A DNA stretch of 64,000 nucleotides. Source: Siniperca chuatsi. Taxonomy: Eukaryota > Chordata > Actinopteri > Centrarchiformes > Sinipercidae. The stretch's first letter is position 1. Each line of letters opens with the position of its first letter. The notes beneath the pieces are model-generated. The model was given only the letters and a program-made list of their open reading frames with translations. It was not told the origin of the DNA and ran no database searches. Position numbers and translations under genes: made by a program. Below, piece after piece: positions 49,712-62,580 of the stretch. The stretch covers positions 16,328,667 through 16,392,666 of the forward strand of contig NC_058043.1 of NCBI RefSeq assembly GCF_020085105.1, written 5' to 3'.

Positions 49712-52179
49712 GTCAATGTTGTTTTGTCTGTTTGCCAAGATAAAACAGATACCCACTTGGGGGTCTCTTTTATCTTGGAGCTGCAGCAGCTTACATGCAG
49801 CACATTTGTTTCCCCTCTGTAGAATACATTTGAAGGTGCTGAGTCATATCAAAAAGCATCATCGTCACTTAGTGTTTCATGAATCAAAAGTAATATCCGT
49901 TTTCTTTTTGGGCTCAATTGCTACAAAGCTGCATAGTGCTGCAGTGCCACTTCATTTTATCCATTATGCTTATTAGTAATTTCAGATACATATATTTTCA
50001 CACATTTCTGTTTAAAGCTACACTTTCAACTTGAATTTGAAGGGGACCTCAGACAGGTTTTCCCTGTTTTCACATTCGTGTCATGTTGCATAACAAGAGG
50101 AACAAAGCATCTAATCAAGAGGATAAGATTTCTCACCTTTCTCAGTCACATTGTTCTCACAGAAAAAATAAAACCAGAAAGAAGTAATTTTTATTTGGTA
50201 TCTGGTGGTCTTTACATAATTATGCAGTCTTGACAGTTTTACATAAGCATACATGTTGGCAAAATAAAAGACTATTTCAGATAGAAAATCTTTCGAAAGA
50301 GCTTAATAGTTACTGTAAGTATAACTTTTTAACAGGTAAAGGATTCAAACATTTGTCCTCTGGGAACCATGAATGTCTGGAAAAAAATATATTTTTTTAG
50401 ATAATAAAATGCACAGGTTTTATTCAGACCAATCCTCCAACACAGTTGCAAGAAATGTTTGTTTTTAACTCTGAATGTTTTCACAGATTTTTCTTCAACA
50501 TCATGTAACATCACATCTGACCAAATTTTCCACAATTGTAAAGTATGCTGCTAAACTGAATGGTCTGGGGTTTTGGTTATTGTAATAGCACGATTTAGCT
50601 TAATTTTGTGTTTTCCTGGTCTCATTTTATTTTAACACATTACAGTGATAATATTATCATTTCTGAGCTTATCAAACTGCCTAAAAACAATGAATGTGTT
50701 TATGTGCACAGTGGTACTGTGTAATAAACTTTCCTGTTTTGGTAATCACATTCATATGCACAATATAACTGAATTGCATTTTAGCATTGTCTACTAGATT
50801 TTGATTCTCTATTTCTTCAGTAATGGAGGAAAGGAGTTACAAGTGATACTCAACTTTAACATATGGAGCAGACAAACTGCAATACTGGAAGGTAAGTTCA
50901 GTATTTACTATGTAGACTAAACCACAGGAAATATTCTCTGAATTACAGTGTTTAAACCACCACACTACCACAACACATTTCAAATGTAACTATATTTTAT
51001 ATAAATAACTGAAGATTGCAAGTGACAATATATAACTTTTTTCTTTTCTTATGAAAGACTTTATTACAATGACAAAAGGTTTTGGATTTTCAAACACCAT
51101 TGCATTATATATTTGTGATAGTAATATACTGAAGAAAATTAATGTGAAAATTTGTATGAAATGAAATAAAATGTGCAATTGTTATTCTCTGTTAGGGGTA
51201 CAGCTTCATTTCAGTTTAAGATCACAAGGTCTTGCCCCTGATGTTTTAGGTTTGATACATAATGTTAATTATTTCTAATACCAAATATTATACTGTGAAG
51301 CACGATGAAATACATGAAAATGTATATACTAGAATACTGAAGCTGAGTGGTAATTCCCTTCATTGCTGGCTATATATCGAAACAAACAGTGGTCAAATAC
51401 TGCACATCTGTAGGCACTAGAGGGAGTCAATGATCTACAAATGATCTCTTTTTCTAAAACTGAAGCTCATCTTGCCGAGTCACAAACAAACACACACAAA
51501 TATTATGTATTAGGTAGTTGTATCATTTGCATTCTTTTATATTAAATCTGTTGTTATCATTTATCAAAAACTGACACATTGTTTTAAATAAAATTATACT
51601 TGATTACACATACATCTAACATCCATTTGTAGTACCTGTTAACCCACAAAAATGTTTTTAGTTGACAAGTGATGTTTAAAAATGAAATGTGTTTTCAACC
51701 TGTAACTCACTGGCCTTGGCTCATTTTCTGTGAAGAACATGTAAACGAACACATGCACACTGTACACTCCACCCCTACACATGTGCATTACATATGTGGT
51801 GTTTGCGTCCACTGGACCTGAGGGTACTAGGCACCAACAACCTGCATTTTCCTGCCCTCTTTACTCTCTGTAATGTGTCAAACTACAACATTTTTACCAA
51901 ATCCTGCATAATGTTATTTCACATTCTAAATATTCAGTATTTTCTTACACTCTACCCCAAATTGGGGGAGGAACACAACACATAAAGAGCTCTGCATGCG
52001 TGGCTCCTTATCACAATTGATCAGTATGGCAAAGAAAATCTCTGCTCAGAGGGTTTTTCCATGAAGTTCCTAACCATGACCCAGTGGCCACTCAGGCCTT
52101 TATCAAAGTCTTTAAGAAGGGCTACTGCTGCTCTCTCCATGTTTCACAGATCGAGATAATCCCCCAACCAGTTACTTAT
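49710..52179. other. AT-rich DNA upstream of slc6a13, no clear gene
   Basis: No recognised protein or transposon. On the plus strand 50821-50891 is an exon-like piece: tatttcttcag before it and ctggaag|gtaagt after it, containing one ATG. It has no recognised homology, so I do not call it an exon. Confidence 0.4.
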
Positions 52180-52830
52180 CACAAAGCAGAATCAAAATCA
52201 GTTTTATTGGCCAGGTATGTGTACACATACAACTCCGGTTTATCGTTGTGCTCAATGTACATACACAGAAATAGACATAAATACAACTAAAAAACAAGGA
52301 CAGCAAGCACAACAAGGCAGACAAACATTAAGCTACATGTGCATATAGATTTTTTTTTAAAGTACAAAAAACAGTAACATCTGTAAACAGTAAGACAATT
52401 AGTGCTATGGTGCAGAGTGCAAATGGTGCTGAAATAAATATGATGATGAACAGGTTGCTTTATATACATGAGGTAGGTGGATGTGACAGTGTGTACAGCA
52501 TGCATAGATTTAAAAAGTGATAATATTTACATAAACAATGAGATACATTTATAGGTACAGTGGATGTTTGTGTCACAGGGTTATTGCACAGGGATTGTTC
52601 CTGACACTATGTGACAGTTAACAGGTATTTACAGAGTGATGGCTGGAGGGTAGAAATTGTCCTGTGTCTGGTCGTACAGAGCTCTCTAGTGCCCACCAGA
52701 GGGGAGAAGGTGGAACAGGTTGTGATTGATATGCTGTGATGTTTCCTGCCCATATCCTGACTCTGGACATGTATAAGTCCTAAATGGAGGGCACGTCAGC
52801 AGGATGATCTTTTCTGCAGTGCCTGAAATG
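52180..52830 (-). mobile_element. LINE-derived repeat (3' part, reversed)
   Basis: The left end cagaatcaaaatcagtttta ttggccagg is, reversed, a LINE-style tail (..AATAAAACTGATTTTGATT). The right end carries tgactctggacatgtataag, then cagcaggatgatcttttctg, phrases common to many fish copies. The middle is AT-rich and degraded, and no frame is open. The clade is not certain. Confidence 0.55.
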
Positions 52831-54639
52831 GGCCGGTACTCACCGGTGCTGAGCACTTCTTATTTTTGTCCACATAAGTACTCTTACTTCTTATTGCGTC
52901 CCGCCACCTCCTGGTAGGTCATATGCTGCATTTCAGACACAGTCGGAGGTCGAATTTCCCAGTTGAAATTTCTGACTTCCCACCTCCAAGTGCTCCAGGT
53001 GCACAAAGCCAAACGTAAACAAAAAACATGGCTGACCTGACAAACTGTTGTATATTTCCAAATGTTTGTCTTTTTTTTGGCATTTTTAACATTTTCCTGA
53101 AAAGCTTATGCACAGAGAAGATGACTTTCAGAGATTGTCTACCATAACCAGCGACCTAATAACATTGATGACATTTTGACATCAATTAACATGCAGAACA
53201 GGTTTTATGATATGACAGCATGTATTATTTTAATACTGGTAATAATGTTGGTTTGGTTGGTTAGGTTTAGGCATGAGGAGTGAGATGGTTAGGGTCAGAT
53301 ATGGGCTCATGGATGTATAATTAGAACTGATTATGGACCCCAAGATAGTGCCTATTCATTCCAATGAGAATTGCTCGAATGGCACATACGCCAAAAAAGT
53401 TTTCTAACTTCCGGGTTTACTGCCGGGGTATGATGCCGACTGAATATGCGCAGTAGTGTTTCTCCCGCGGACCTGCCCGCGAGTTCCCGCTCGGCCCATA
53501 TCGTCACAGATCACTTTTCTCCCCTCGAGGAAAGTTTTACAAATATAAAACCTCCATGGATCAAAAATTCATAATAGAAAGAGTCATAATTGACTTTGTT
53601 TGCAGTTCGTGATGTCCTGTCAACAGTTATACAGACGCCTTTTTTTATAATGGTGGCCTGTGCTTATTTGGGCCACAGGGGAATTTTTCGTTACAATACT
53701 GCGAGTGGCCACTGGGGGAAAAATGGCTGCAAGGCTGAACGGCGACGCCCTATACAGTTCTTATTACCGTGCGTTCATACCGTGCTTCATAATTCGCTCT
53801 GGCTGCCATGCCAACAACGCTGTAGAAAGATTCGATGAAAAAGGTGGCAAAGTTCGTTCGAATGCTTGGTAACAGAATACAAGCGCAGGACTTCTAAATT
53901 CCGATTGGTTGAAATTAAATTGAATTATTTCCATTAAATTAAACCAAATAAATGTATACATTTCTACTACTCTATACTCCACTAAAATTTGGAGGCAATT
54001 CAGAGGCAAATGTTGTACTTGTGCAAATACAGATTGATAATACAAAATATAATCAACAGATAAATTAGGATGTATTATCACAGGTTAAGATAAGATCAGA
54101 CAGACTACCAAGCAGTACACAAATTAATTCAAATTAGATCCACCTTTACCAACTGTTACTCACCTTATGACCAAAAGAGGACACTCGTCAGGAAAACATC
54201 TACATACAGTACTGTCTGTCTTTTTATGTGTTTGAACAAAATACTTTTCTGGTGTTGTGTTGCGCTGTTTTACCCTACCTGAGTGTCATTCCTGTGTGTC
54301 TTCTTTCAACCTGTAAAATAAATACTGTACTTACATTGATATTCAGTGTATGTAAGACCATCTTTTGAATGCCACATTGCTTCTATATTCATACATGTAA
54401 TTGTCTAACTAAAGTTCTGATTTTTATTTAATAGTAAAAAAATTAAAATCTTTACCCATAGTTGTAACAAAGTATTAAACTTAATTTATGATAAAACTTT
54501 TTATAATTGTGCCCCTTTTTTTTAAATAGTTTTAAGGTAATGAGAAATTCCCTGTTGTCATCTAATAGGTCAGTACAATGTGTAGACAAAATTTTTCTGT
54601 GCTATATGTAATCTTGGTTAGGGCCAAAATTATAAATCA
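52831..54639. other. Repeat-like intergenic DNA
   Basis: A GC-richer piece around 52885-53140 and 53380-53520 (tctcccgcggacctgcccgc) looks like old repeat sequence. Short frames at 53590-53872 show no motif. No gene is supported. Confidence 0.35.
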
Positions 54640-54642
54640 CTA

Positions 54643-54674
<32 letters not shown>

Positions 54675-54676
54675 GT
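54640..54676. repeat. (ATT)n trinucleotide repeat, about 11 units
   Basis: A near-perfect run of ATT starting after atcactatc. Likely a polymorphic microsatellite. Confidence 0.9.
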
Positions 54677-55254
54677 GAAAGAGGAAGTGAGCTGTGCAGC
54701 ATTATCTTTTCAGGCTACCTTAGCATGCCCCTCTCTGTGACGTTTGTGATTGAATAGTAAAAACACAAAGTGTTCTAATAAGAATAGCTATTACAAAAAT
54801 GTTAATAAAAGTAAGACTATATAAGCCTAAAGTTATTTAAGATTATAAGAATGTGTAACTCAGTTTGATGAAGAAGTACAACTTGTCTTGTTAACTCAGG
54901 AGACAGCTGTGTCTCTTTGAACTCGAGTACCCCTGTATGGCCTCACTTTGAAAGAGGTTGCCAAAGATAATTCATTAACAGCCAGCATAATGATTTGTCC
55001 AACATCTTGTACCTACTACACCCCTATGTAAGCTCTTCTGTGAGAGATACACAGACAGACATTAGCTCTGAACAGAAGACAAGTATTTTGAAATGGGAAA
55101 AGCTGAAACAAAGTCACAAGGATATCAATCTGCTTCAGAGGACAACAAATGGTGAGTACACATAAGATCTGATTCCCCTTATTGGTAAGCAATTGAATCT
55201 CACTGCAGGAGTGTTTTTTCAAACCACTAACAACCTTGTTTGGTTTATGTGATT

Positions 55255-55625
55255 TATTTTATTCATTTAAATGAATGGATATCCATGATTCCCAGAGGAT
55301 GAATTCTAATAACTTTAGTGACCCCTTAACTTTTCATCAAGAGCAATCAGGCCATTTTTTTCTTTTTTTTTATTTAATATTTGTCAAAAACATTTTGAAA
55401 AAATTGTTCTGCAAAACTAATGATATTCCCACGAGCCTCAGCTTTACTTAGTGTTTAGTGCTAACAAACAAATGTTACCAATTTATCATCTTCACTAATA
55501 TGATGAAGATGATAAATAATATACCTGCTAAACATCAGCATGTTAGCATTGTCATGGTGAGCATCAGTAAGAGCTTACAGAGCGGCTAGCACGACTGTAG
55601 ACTCTATGCACCGCAAAATTTGCCC
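55255..55625 (+). repeat. TTAGCATG-type repeat, copy 3 of 4
   Basis: gacccct­taacttttcatc at the start, then aataatatacctgctaaaca, tcagcatgttagcattgtca and cttacagagcggctagcacg match the order seen in copies 1 and 4. The 5' part is truncated compared with copy 4. Confidence 0.65.
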
Positions 55626-56639
55626 TTATTCATTTTTAACAGAAGCGAGCAATTTACTTCACACACAGTGTGCGATTCCAGGTGATGCGGAACTGACCGG
55701 CGATGTGGAAATGTGAGGGGTTGAAAGTTCAAAAATGTCTTTATGCAAATTTGGGGCAAAATCACCTAGAAGCTCTGTAGTGATGCAGATGAAAAAGTGA
55801 TGCAGTCTTATTCATCATCACCATTGTAGTTTCTGGGATTCATCCTTTTCCTCCAAGATTACAGATACAAGTGACACTTGTACACAGCAACGCGCAGGAA
55901 GTGGCTGAGGCGATGAGTATCAGTATTGTTAGTGATGAACCATTTTTGTATTGCTAACCCTGAATGAACTGAAACTGGAGAAGTTTAGGATTACATTGTG
56001 TATTATTTTATGTACAGAGATGGTACTATGACGTGTTTGGCTTAGTTTCGTATAAAAATGGAAAATCTAGTCTGGATATTGCTCAAAAATATACCTACCA
56101 ACACTTCTAAAGTGTACTCATTACACAGTATCTCATTTGTTTAATCTGTACATAAAAAGAAATGTAAAAATGACACATGATGAGCTACATATTTCTTGAC
56201 GAACAACCATTTATATCCGTCTGCCCAGTACTTCTGTGCAGTGTTTCTGGCCATAGTACGGGTTGCCAGATACAGTCTGTGAGCACAGGTTTTGGTCTCT
56301 GTGGCACAAAAAGATGACAGGATTTTGGGATTTTGCACACGGTCCCTGCACCTGACTGTTGGTCACCAAGAAATTGTTCCAACATGTAACGCCCCCTAAA
56401 AATGGTTATGTACTGATTAAACAACTTTACAACTAAAAGTTAAACATTTAGATTTTGAATGTGTAGCCAATTTATCAAAATAATGTGTACATGAAAGGGA
56501 ATGAAAGTGTACAACTCAGAGCACAGGCCAAAAAAGGTTCACTACCTGCTCGACCCATATAGACTTTGCACTGGGATGACGTCATTAAAAAAAAAAAAAA
56601 AAAAACAACAACAACAAAAAATGAAGGCATACCAGTGTT
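55626..56639. other. Intergenic DNA, nothing recognised
   Basis: No motif-bearing frame. A run of A residues (about 56586-56604) followed by aacaacaacaaca lies just left of the repeat at 56640, suggesting a retroposon tail. Confidence 0.4.
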
Positions 56640-56890
56640 ATGGAGTGTCAAGCTGCAAAGCAGGAGTAGGACCCAAACACAGACTTGCAGGTAGAGCTGG
56701 TACAGATCAATAATTTTATTAACAAAAGGCTTCCACTGAATTGGCGGGCAAAAGCAACTCTCCACAGGTAAGCAGTCCAAAACAGAAACACAAGTCCAAC
56801 AAAGACAGGAAGCAAAACTAAAAGACACTTGAGGGAAGGAGGCTATTTCAAAATAAAACAGGATATAACAGAACACAAACCCAAAACCAT
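56640..56890 (+). repeat. Unclassified interspersed repeat, copy 3 of 3
   Basis: gtgtcaagctgcaaagcagg, aggacccaaacacagacttg, caataattttattaac, gcagtccaaaacagaaacac and caggaagcaaaac follow the phrase order of 22895-23355. No coding content. Confidence 0.6.
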
Positions 56891-57799
56891 GACAACCAGC
56901 CTGAACAGCTGCCAGCTGTGGGCCTGAAGAGTTGGCTCGGTTGTTGTTGTTTTTTTATGAATTGCCCTGGTTAAAGCATCAGCTGAAGACAGAGCAAGTA
57001 TATTTGAAACCTTGTTGTCCTTCATAACGCTTTAATTTGCCCAAAATTCTAATGCAGCAATTAATCTCTATTTCCTGATAACAAAAAGAGGGGAACACAC
57101 CAATCAGAGACCAAAACATGTAATTTGAAACAGAGTCATAAAACATAAAACAAATAAATTGCAAGCAATTGAAAGACATGAGAAACATGTATAAAACTGC
57201 AATGTCTTAAAGTCCCTTAATACTAGAGAAGGGAAACAACTTCTCACAGCAACAAAATCATTTTTATTGACACAAAGGCACAGCTGGTGACCCAAGATGA
57301 TCCTTTCTCTCCCTCCCTGTGCGTCAGTCTCTGTCCCACACAGACACCCTGAGGCCCAACATCCACAGCCCTCCACCACAAAGTTATGTTACATTCAACA
57401 CAGACGATTTCTACATGTGGTGTGTGAAATACCACACATTTATGCAATATACGAAACACACACAAACTCATAATATCTGGTATAATGTCTGGTGCTCTGA
57501 TGAGTGCATTCAGTTTAACATATTGTTTTTTCTCACTTATTTTATTGATACTAAGAGCATTGTTATATTGGTAGTATTAGCTTTATTGGATGTATTTGTT
57601 TCCTTCTATGGTTGTAATGATTTGTTTACGAGCCCTTGTTTTCCTTGGTGACCGCGGAAACTAGTTGTGAACACACTGACATATTATCACTTGTTAAGTT
57701 GACATTGTGAACTAGTTAGCAAACAGTCATTTACACATCCAGCAGTTATGGAGCAACCATATCATTTATTTGAAGTTGTGTTTCTGGACACCTGGTGAA

Positions 57800-58110
57800 T
57801 GTAAGTCCAATATTCATTCTCTTCTAGCTCTGTCTTTGGTCTCTACCAACTCCTGCAGTACCAGCTAGTCGCTAACTTTGTCTTGCTGCCATTTGGTGCT
57901 CAGCAGGTAGTGTACAGTGGGTTTATCAGAGCGTTTTTGCGGAACACAGCTGCCTGCTTCGGCAGAAAATTACGGTATGAGAGCTGTGAGAGTGAACCAA
58001 AACAGTTTGCAGACGGACAGCTAAATAATGAGCTGAAACTTGTTATAAAGCCAACGGGAGCTATAGATTCAGGTGATAATTCTCTGTAGGTTCATCACTA
58101 TGGAGTGACC
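57800..58110 (+). repeat. Unnamed repeat, copy 2 of 2
   Basis: Matches 47200-47600 in gtaagtccaatattcattct, ccagctagtcgctaactttg, tgccatttggtgctcagcag and ggtgataattctctgtaggt. The frame 57883-58089 is within this repeat and is not a gene. Confidence 0.65.
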
Positions 58111-58480
58111 CTTTTACATTGTCACGTTGTTTTCACCGACTGGACTACTGCAACTCCTTCCTTGCTGGACCCCCTAGCTCTGCAGCTAGTCCAGAATGCT
58201 TCTGCCTGTTTGGTGTTCAGCCTTCCAGACCACTCTGCTTCTCTGTCTTCCTTACACTGGCTGCAGTTCACATTTATTTCAAGACTCTGGTGCTGGCCTA
58301 CAGGGCTGTGAAGAGAACTGCTCCTTCTACCTCCAAACCATGGTCATACCCTACACTCTGGCGTGACCATTTGCACTCCTCTGCCTCTTGATGATTGGAC
58401 ACCCTATCACTTTGAAGATGTGTCTCTTTTCTGTTCAGGGGGCTGGTGGGGGCATGTTGTTTAAAGTACTGTTGAGATAT
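58110..58480 (+). mobile_element. LINE reverse-transcriptase C-terminal relic (L2-like)
   Basis: Overlapping frames give HRLDYCNSFLAG, then LQLVQNASACLVF, SLSSLHWLQF and FKTLVLAYRAVKRTAPS. Together they trace the 'SRLDYCNSLLxG...LQLVQNAAARLVF...LHWLPV...FKxLVLAYRAxNGTAPSYL' signature of fish LINEs, broken by frameshifts. Plus orientation; only the C-terminus survives. Confidence 0.8.
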
Positions 58481-59106
58481 GAAATTCGATCCAGAAAGTC
58501 CAGTTCAACATTATGCATTTAAAGGCTTATCAGATGCCAAAATACTGCACAATGGTTTGTAATACTCACAGACAGGATGATTTTACAACTCTGGAAAGTT
58601 ATTGCGTAGGTAACTATTTTATCTTTCATCATGATAATCATCCGGAAACAGTAGGAATACAGTGTTCACGGTTCAAAGTAATCTACCAGGAATGTAGAGT
58701 TGAGTTGAGTCTGGTTCACTTTTTAGCTGGATGACCCTGCATTGTTATGTTGGAGCCCCCTGCGTTGGCACTCTGCTGAGTCGAAGGACTGGCCTCATGA
58801 ATGATAGGGCAGAGTCCTTTCACGCAGGGTTCAAGGCTGTCTGAACGCTGCCTTTCCAAGTACTTGCACCTTGTCTGTGAACATGTTTTAGCTGTTTACT
58901 TGTTACTACGGAATAAGAAATGCACATATTTCAAGTCCCTTGAGACAATGTAATGTAATGTAACATATAGTGGTTTATAGAGTGTGTGGTAATGTATAAA
59001 TCATTTGTTGTCTTTTTTTTCTGACATTGCACTTACTAGCTTTTTCAGGAGCTTTCAACCACATCTCACAGTCTTCATCTGAGGATGGCATTTGCTCAGT
59101 TGCTCA

Positions 59107-60348
59107 TGTTGGGATTTAAAATGGTTAAAGGGGGGCACCCACTTGTGTAGGTGCGATCAATTAATTATGGCTATCAGAATTATCAAAGATAATCTTAAAT
59201 AACTTTAATTTATAAAGTCCTCGGGGCACCACTCTTCTTAACGAAGAGAAATGATTAATTGATTGAGTCTCATAAAATACACTAAACTCAATTTGGAACT
59301 CAGATTAATAATTAAATTAATAACTATATCAAAATTACCATTGATAGCTATTAGGTTGAAGGGTTTGGAGTTCAACATAGAAAAGATTGGCAAATTACTC
59401 ACTCTTGTGAAACATTAAAGAAGCCAGTAAAATTTTACAAAAGCATTTATTAAAAGATAAACAAAGCAAAAACACACACTGTGAAGTCTAACTCTAAACA
59501 ATAAACTACAGAACAAAGGGTGTGTGTGTGTGTGTGTGTGTCTGTGCGCCTGCGTGCGTGCGCAGGTCTGGGTGCGCGCCAAAAGGAATGTATGTATGTT
59601 TCTTTGTTCTGCCTCCATATGTCTCGCGTGCACGAGCATGAACCCAAGTGGTCAGAAACAAAGGTGAAGCAGGTGCTTTAAAATGACTCTCCACTGTGTG
59701 TGTGGTTGTGTTCAAGTCAAATTAGAGGTGTATGTGTGTGGCCTGTTAGCTGGCGGTCAGTCTGTTGTAGACGAGCCAAGCTGGGAAGAATTGTGGTTCC
59801 GCGGTGGAAGCGTCTTTTGCTGTGCAGTGTCCGTTTGTAGAGATCTGAGGAAGCCGGTCGCTCTGCCTGTGGTTGTCCTTACAGAGTTAATAACTCGGCG
59901 TTAACTTGCTTTGTTCTTCTTAAAGTTAGCTAGCAGGCTTTGTGAGTTAGCCATTGGCACTAAGCCTTATTGCAGAGATCTAACAGGCCTTAAAAGTGCT
60001 GTGGTAGTTTAGGAGACTTCGGCTCTGCTACATGTTTCTGTTCCGAGCAGATTACACGGCAAAGCCAGGAGGAGAGAGTTCAGGTGGGTGTCTGCTGGTG
60101 AGCAGGCCATACTAAGAGGGTGACAGCCACGGCGGTCTGCCGCAGTGAAGGATTCCAGGAAAAAGAGAGAAAGAACAAATGATCGCTGACCTTTTTATTG
60201 ATCTGGTGACATCCGGGTCACAGGTCAGACTGGCCAATACTGCATTCAATAGCTCTCAGGATTGTGGGACAAAAGAGAATGCAGTCTCCTAACAAAGGTT
60301 CAGTTAACAATCACCCAAATGAATGAATTAATCTGTGGAGTCCCAACA
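59107..60348 (-). mobile_element. Probable solo LTR (1242 bp) with TG..CA ends and CTCA target duplication
   Basis: The ends are TGTTGGGA (59107-59114) and TCCCAACA (60341-60348), an 8-base inverted repeat with canonical TG...CA. Both sides are flanked by CTCA (59103-59106, 60349-60352), a 4-bp duplication. Read on the minus strand there is an AATAAA in agatcaataaaaaggtc, and another in cttttaataaatgct, as expected for an R/U5 boundary. No gag/pol frame exists between the ends. It could be a gypsy-type or endogenous-retrovirus LTR left by recombination. A second LTR was not found. Confidence 0.6.
59518..59541. repeat. (GT)n microsatellite inside the LTR
   Basis: About eleven GT units followed by GCGT/GTGC-rich sequence. 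The run gives His-Thr frames on the minus strand. Confidence 0.85.
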
Positions 60349-62129
60349 CTCACATGACATACAGATCCGCACTACCGAAGTTCCATACTTCCATATTATA
60401 ACAGCTGAGCCATCTCTATGACAACCGTAACCATGGTTACATGCTCTGTTACATGGACCTTGAGATTATATTGAAATTATATGGTCAAACTACAATTTTC
60501 TGTGTCAAAAATGAACTTTCATGCTCAATTGTACAACCTGTTTGGGCAATACTGTATTTAACTATGTTCATACTAATAAACAAATTAAAATTTGACTTTA
60601 AAACATAAACACATAAATTTGTATAAAATGTGATAACAGTCTCTGAGATGACAGACATCATACTGTAGTAGTAGTAGAAAAAAAAACAAATTGACAGATT
60701 TACTATACCCTTGTCAGCAAGTTAGAGTTAAGTTAAGTGTTGAGACATTTCACCAAAAAACAAAAATGTAAACCTGCTGGTGGTGCTAGATGAAATGAAT
60801 GGTTTCACCCTCTGTGGATCGTGAAAGCTGTCTAGACCAAAGTGGTGGACATACTGACGACCTACATTGCCACCCACAGAGCCATGTTGCTGGCTTGCTA
60901 CTGTGCAAATCCCTTCCTCTTTACTGTGAGACCATGTGGCCTTGTTTAACAGACTCCGCCTTAAGTTGCTCATTCAGAAACACATATCATCCCCGCCCCC
61001 TCCTCTCTCTGTCCCTCTTGCTCTTTCTCTCTCCCTCATTGTCACACAAACACAGCTCTCTCAAACCTCCACTCATGGGCTCACTCATGGTCAGAGCTGA
61101 GAAGAGCACTTGTCCAGGGGAGACTGGGGGATTTAGACTTGTATTTTCCCCAAAAGGCACCAGATGAATCACACAGAACCACAGACTACTGACGTGAAGC
61201 AGCCTTTCTCAGGTACTCTTTACCAATCCCTTTCCCTTGAGGTCATAAGCAGGTTTTTTTCTCTCTTTATGTTTGTCCTTTGTAGAAATTGTGAGTGTAC
61301 ACTACTGTGATTTAATTTATTGAACAGGAAACAAATGGTATTCTTGCTGTTCAGTGACAGCTGGGCTTTTGTGGCTGCACTTATGCTTGGCGCTTGTAGC
61401 TGTATTAAGTAGGCCAAAGGTTACTGGCTTCACTGCAGTGAGAGCAGCTATTTCCCTTTTTTAGTGTAACACGTCAGGCTGTGATCATTGCTGCTAAAAG
61501 CTCACATTGTTTTAAACAAAACTGTTGTGCAAATATTTGAACAGATTACATAATATCAAACTCTTAATTTAAGAAATTACTTTGACAAAATTTGACTGAA
61601 TACATTTCTTGCTATGATTGTTTTCAGAAAATACAAGCTGCATACATAAATTCTGTAAAGAGTTTTTTATTTATTTTGCAGCATCTGAACTCCTAAAAGC
61701 AAAAGAGTTATTGACGTTATTAAAAAGCAGAACAACACCATGGAGTTAGTGAATGTTACAGTTAATCTGTTTTTTACATACATGGTCAGATAATCAAAAC
61801 AGAAACCTATTTACTACTGAGCCCATGCTTCCCTGTCAGGGGTGGACTGGGATAAAAAAAAGAAACCTGCAGACCAGCAATTATTCCTTACACTGCCAAG
61901 TTTCTCAAAGTTTGGTCACATGTACAGTAGAGCAAATTATCTGATAGGTACAGTAAGTCCTTTCCTCTGGTCACTCTGCCTCCTAGGATTTACATTCCTG
62001 TGCAACTAATTTGTGATAGCATATGTGTTCCACTAGCCTCAGCCAGACAAAATATTTTCCCTTTTTTTAAAAAAAAGCTTAAACATAATACTGGGGTTTT
62101 CTGTCTGGTTATCATCAATAGTAGACTAC
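60349..62129. other. Intergenic DNA with an exon-like patch
   Basis: A pyrimidine-rich block (60985-61040) precedes about 61050-61213, which ends ctttctcag|gtactc, a possible splice donor on the plus strand. It includes several ATG codons but no recognisable protein. It might be the first exon of a gene outside the window. The rest shows nothing I can name. Confidence 0.3.
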
Positions 62130-62580
62130 TTTTTAGCCAAGTTAGAGGTGTGGCTGTAGGGATGGCAGTGTCGGCCAGTCCACCACTTTGGTCCATACTG
62201 AAATATCACAATTGTTGGATTGCCATGAAATGTTGTACAGAAATTCATACTCCCCAGTAGATGAATCCTGCTGACTTTGGTGATTCCGTGACTTTTCATC
62301 TTGTTGCACAAGCAAGTCAAAATTTTAATTTGTCCAATACCAAATACCAAATAGGCCTACCTGCAAAACTAATGAATGATACTTTGTTTTTACTGCTAAT
62401 TAGAAAATGTTAGCATGCTAACATGCTAAACTAAGATGGTGAACATGGTAAACATTATACCTGCTAAACATCCGCATGTTAGCATTGTCATTGTGAGCGT
62501 GGTGTTAGCATTTAGCTCAACTGCACAGCTGTGCCAAAGTGCAGCCTCACAGAGCTGCTAGTAGACACTTGCGGCATGCC
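62130..62580 (+). repeat. TTAGCATG-type repeat, copy 4 of 4 (most complete)
   Basis: gaggtgtggctgtagggatg, ggattgccatgaaatgttgt, tgactttggtgattccgtga, aaatgttagcatgctaacat, catggtaaacattatacctg and cagcctcacagagctgctag follow the same order as 44560-45075. No coding frame. Confidence 0.75.

Noticed and set aside
59415-59715. Minus-strand frames rich in His-Thr as coding exons
   Set aside because: They run across a GT microsatellite inside the probable LTR.
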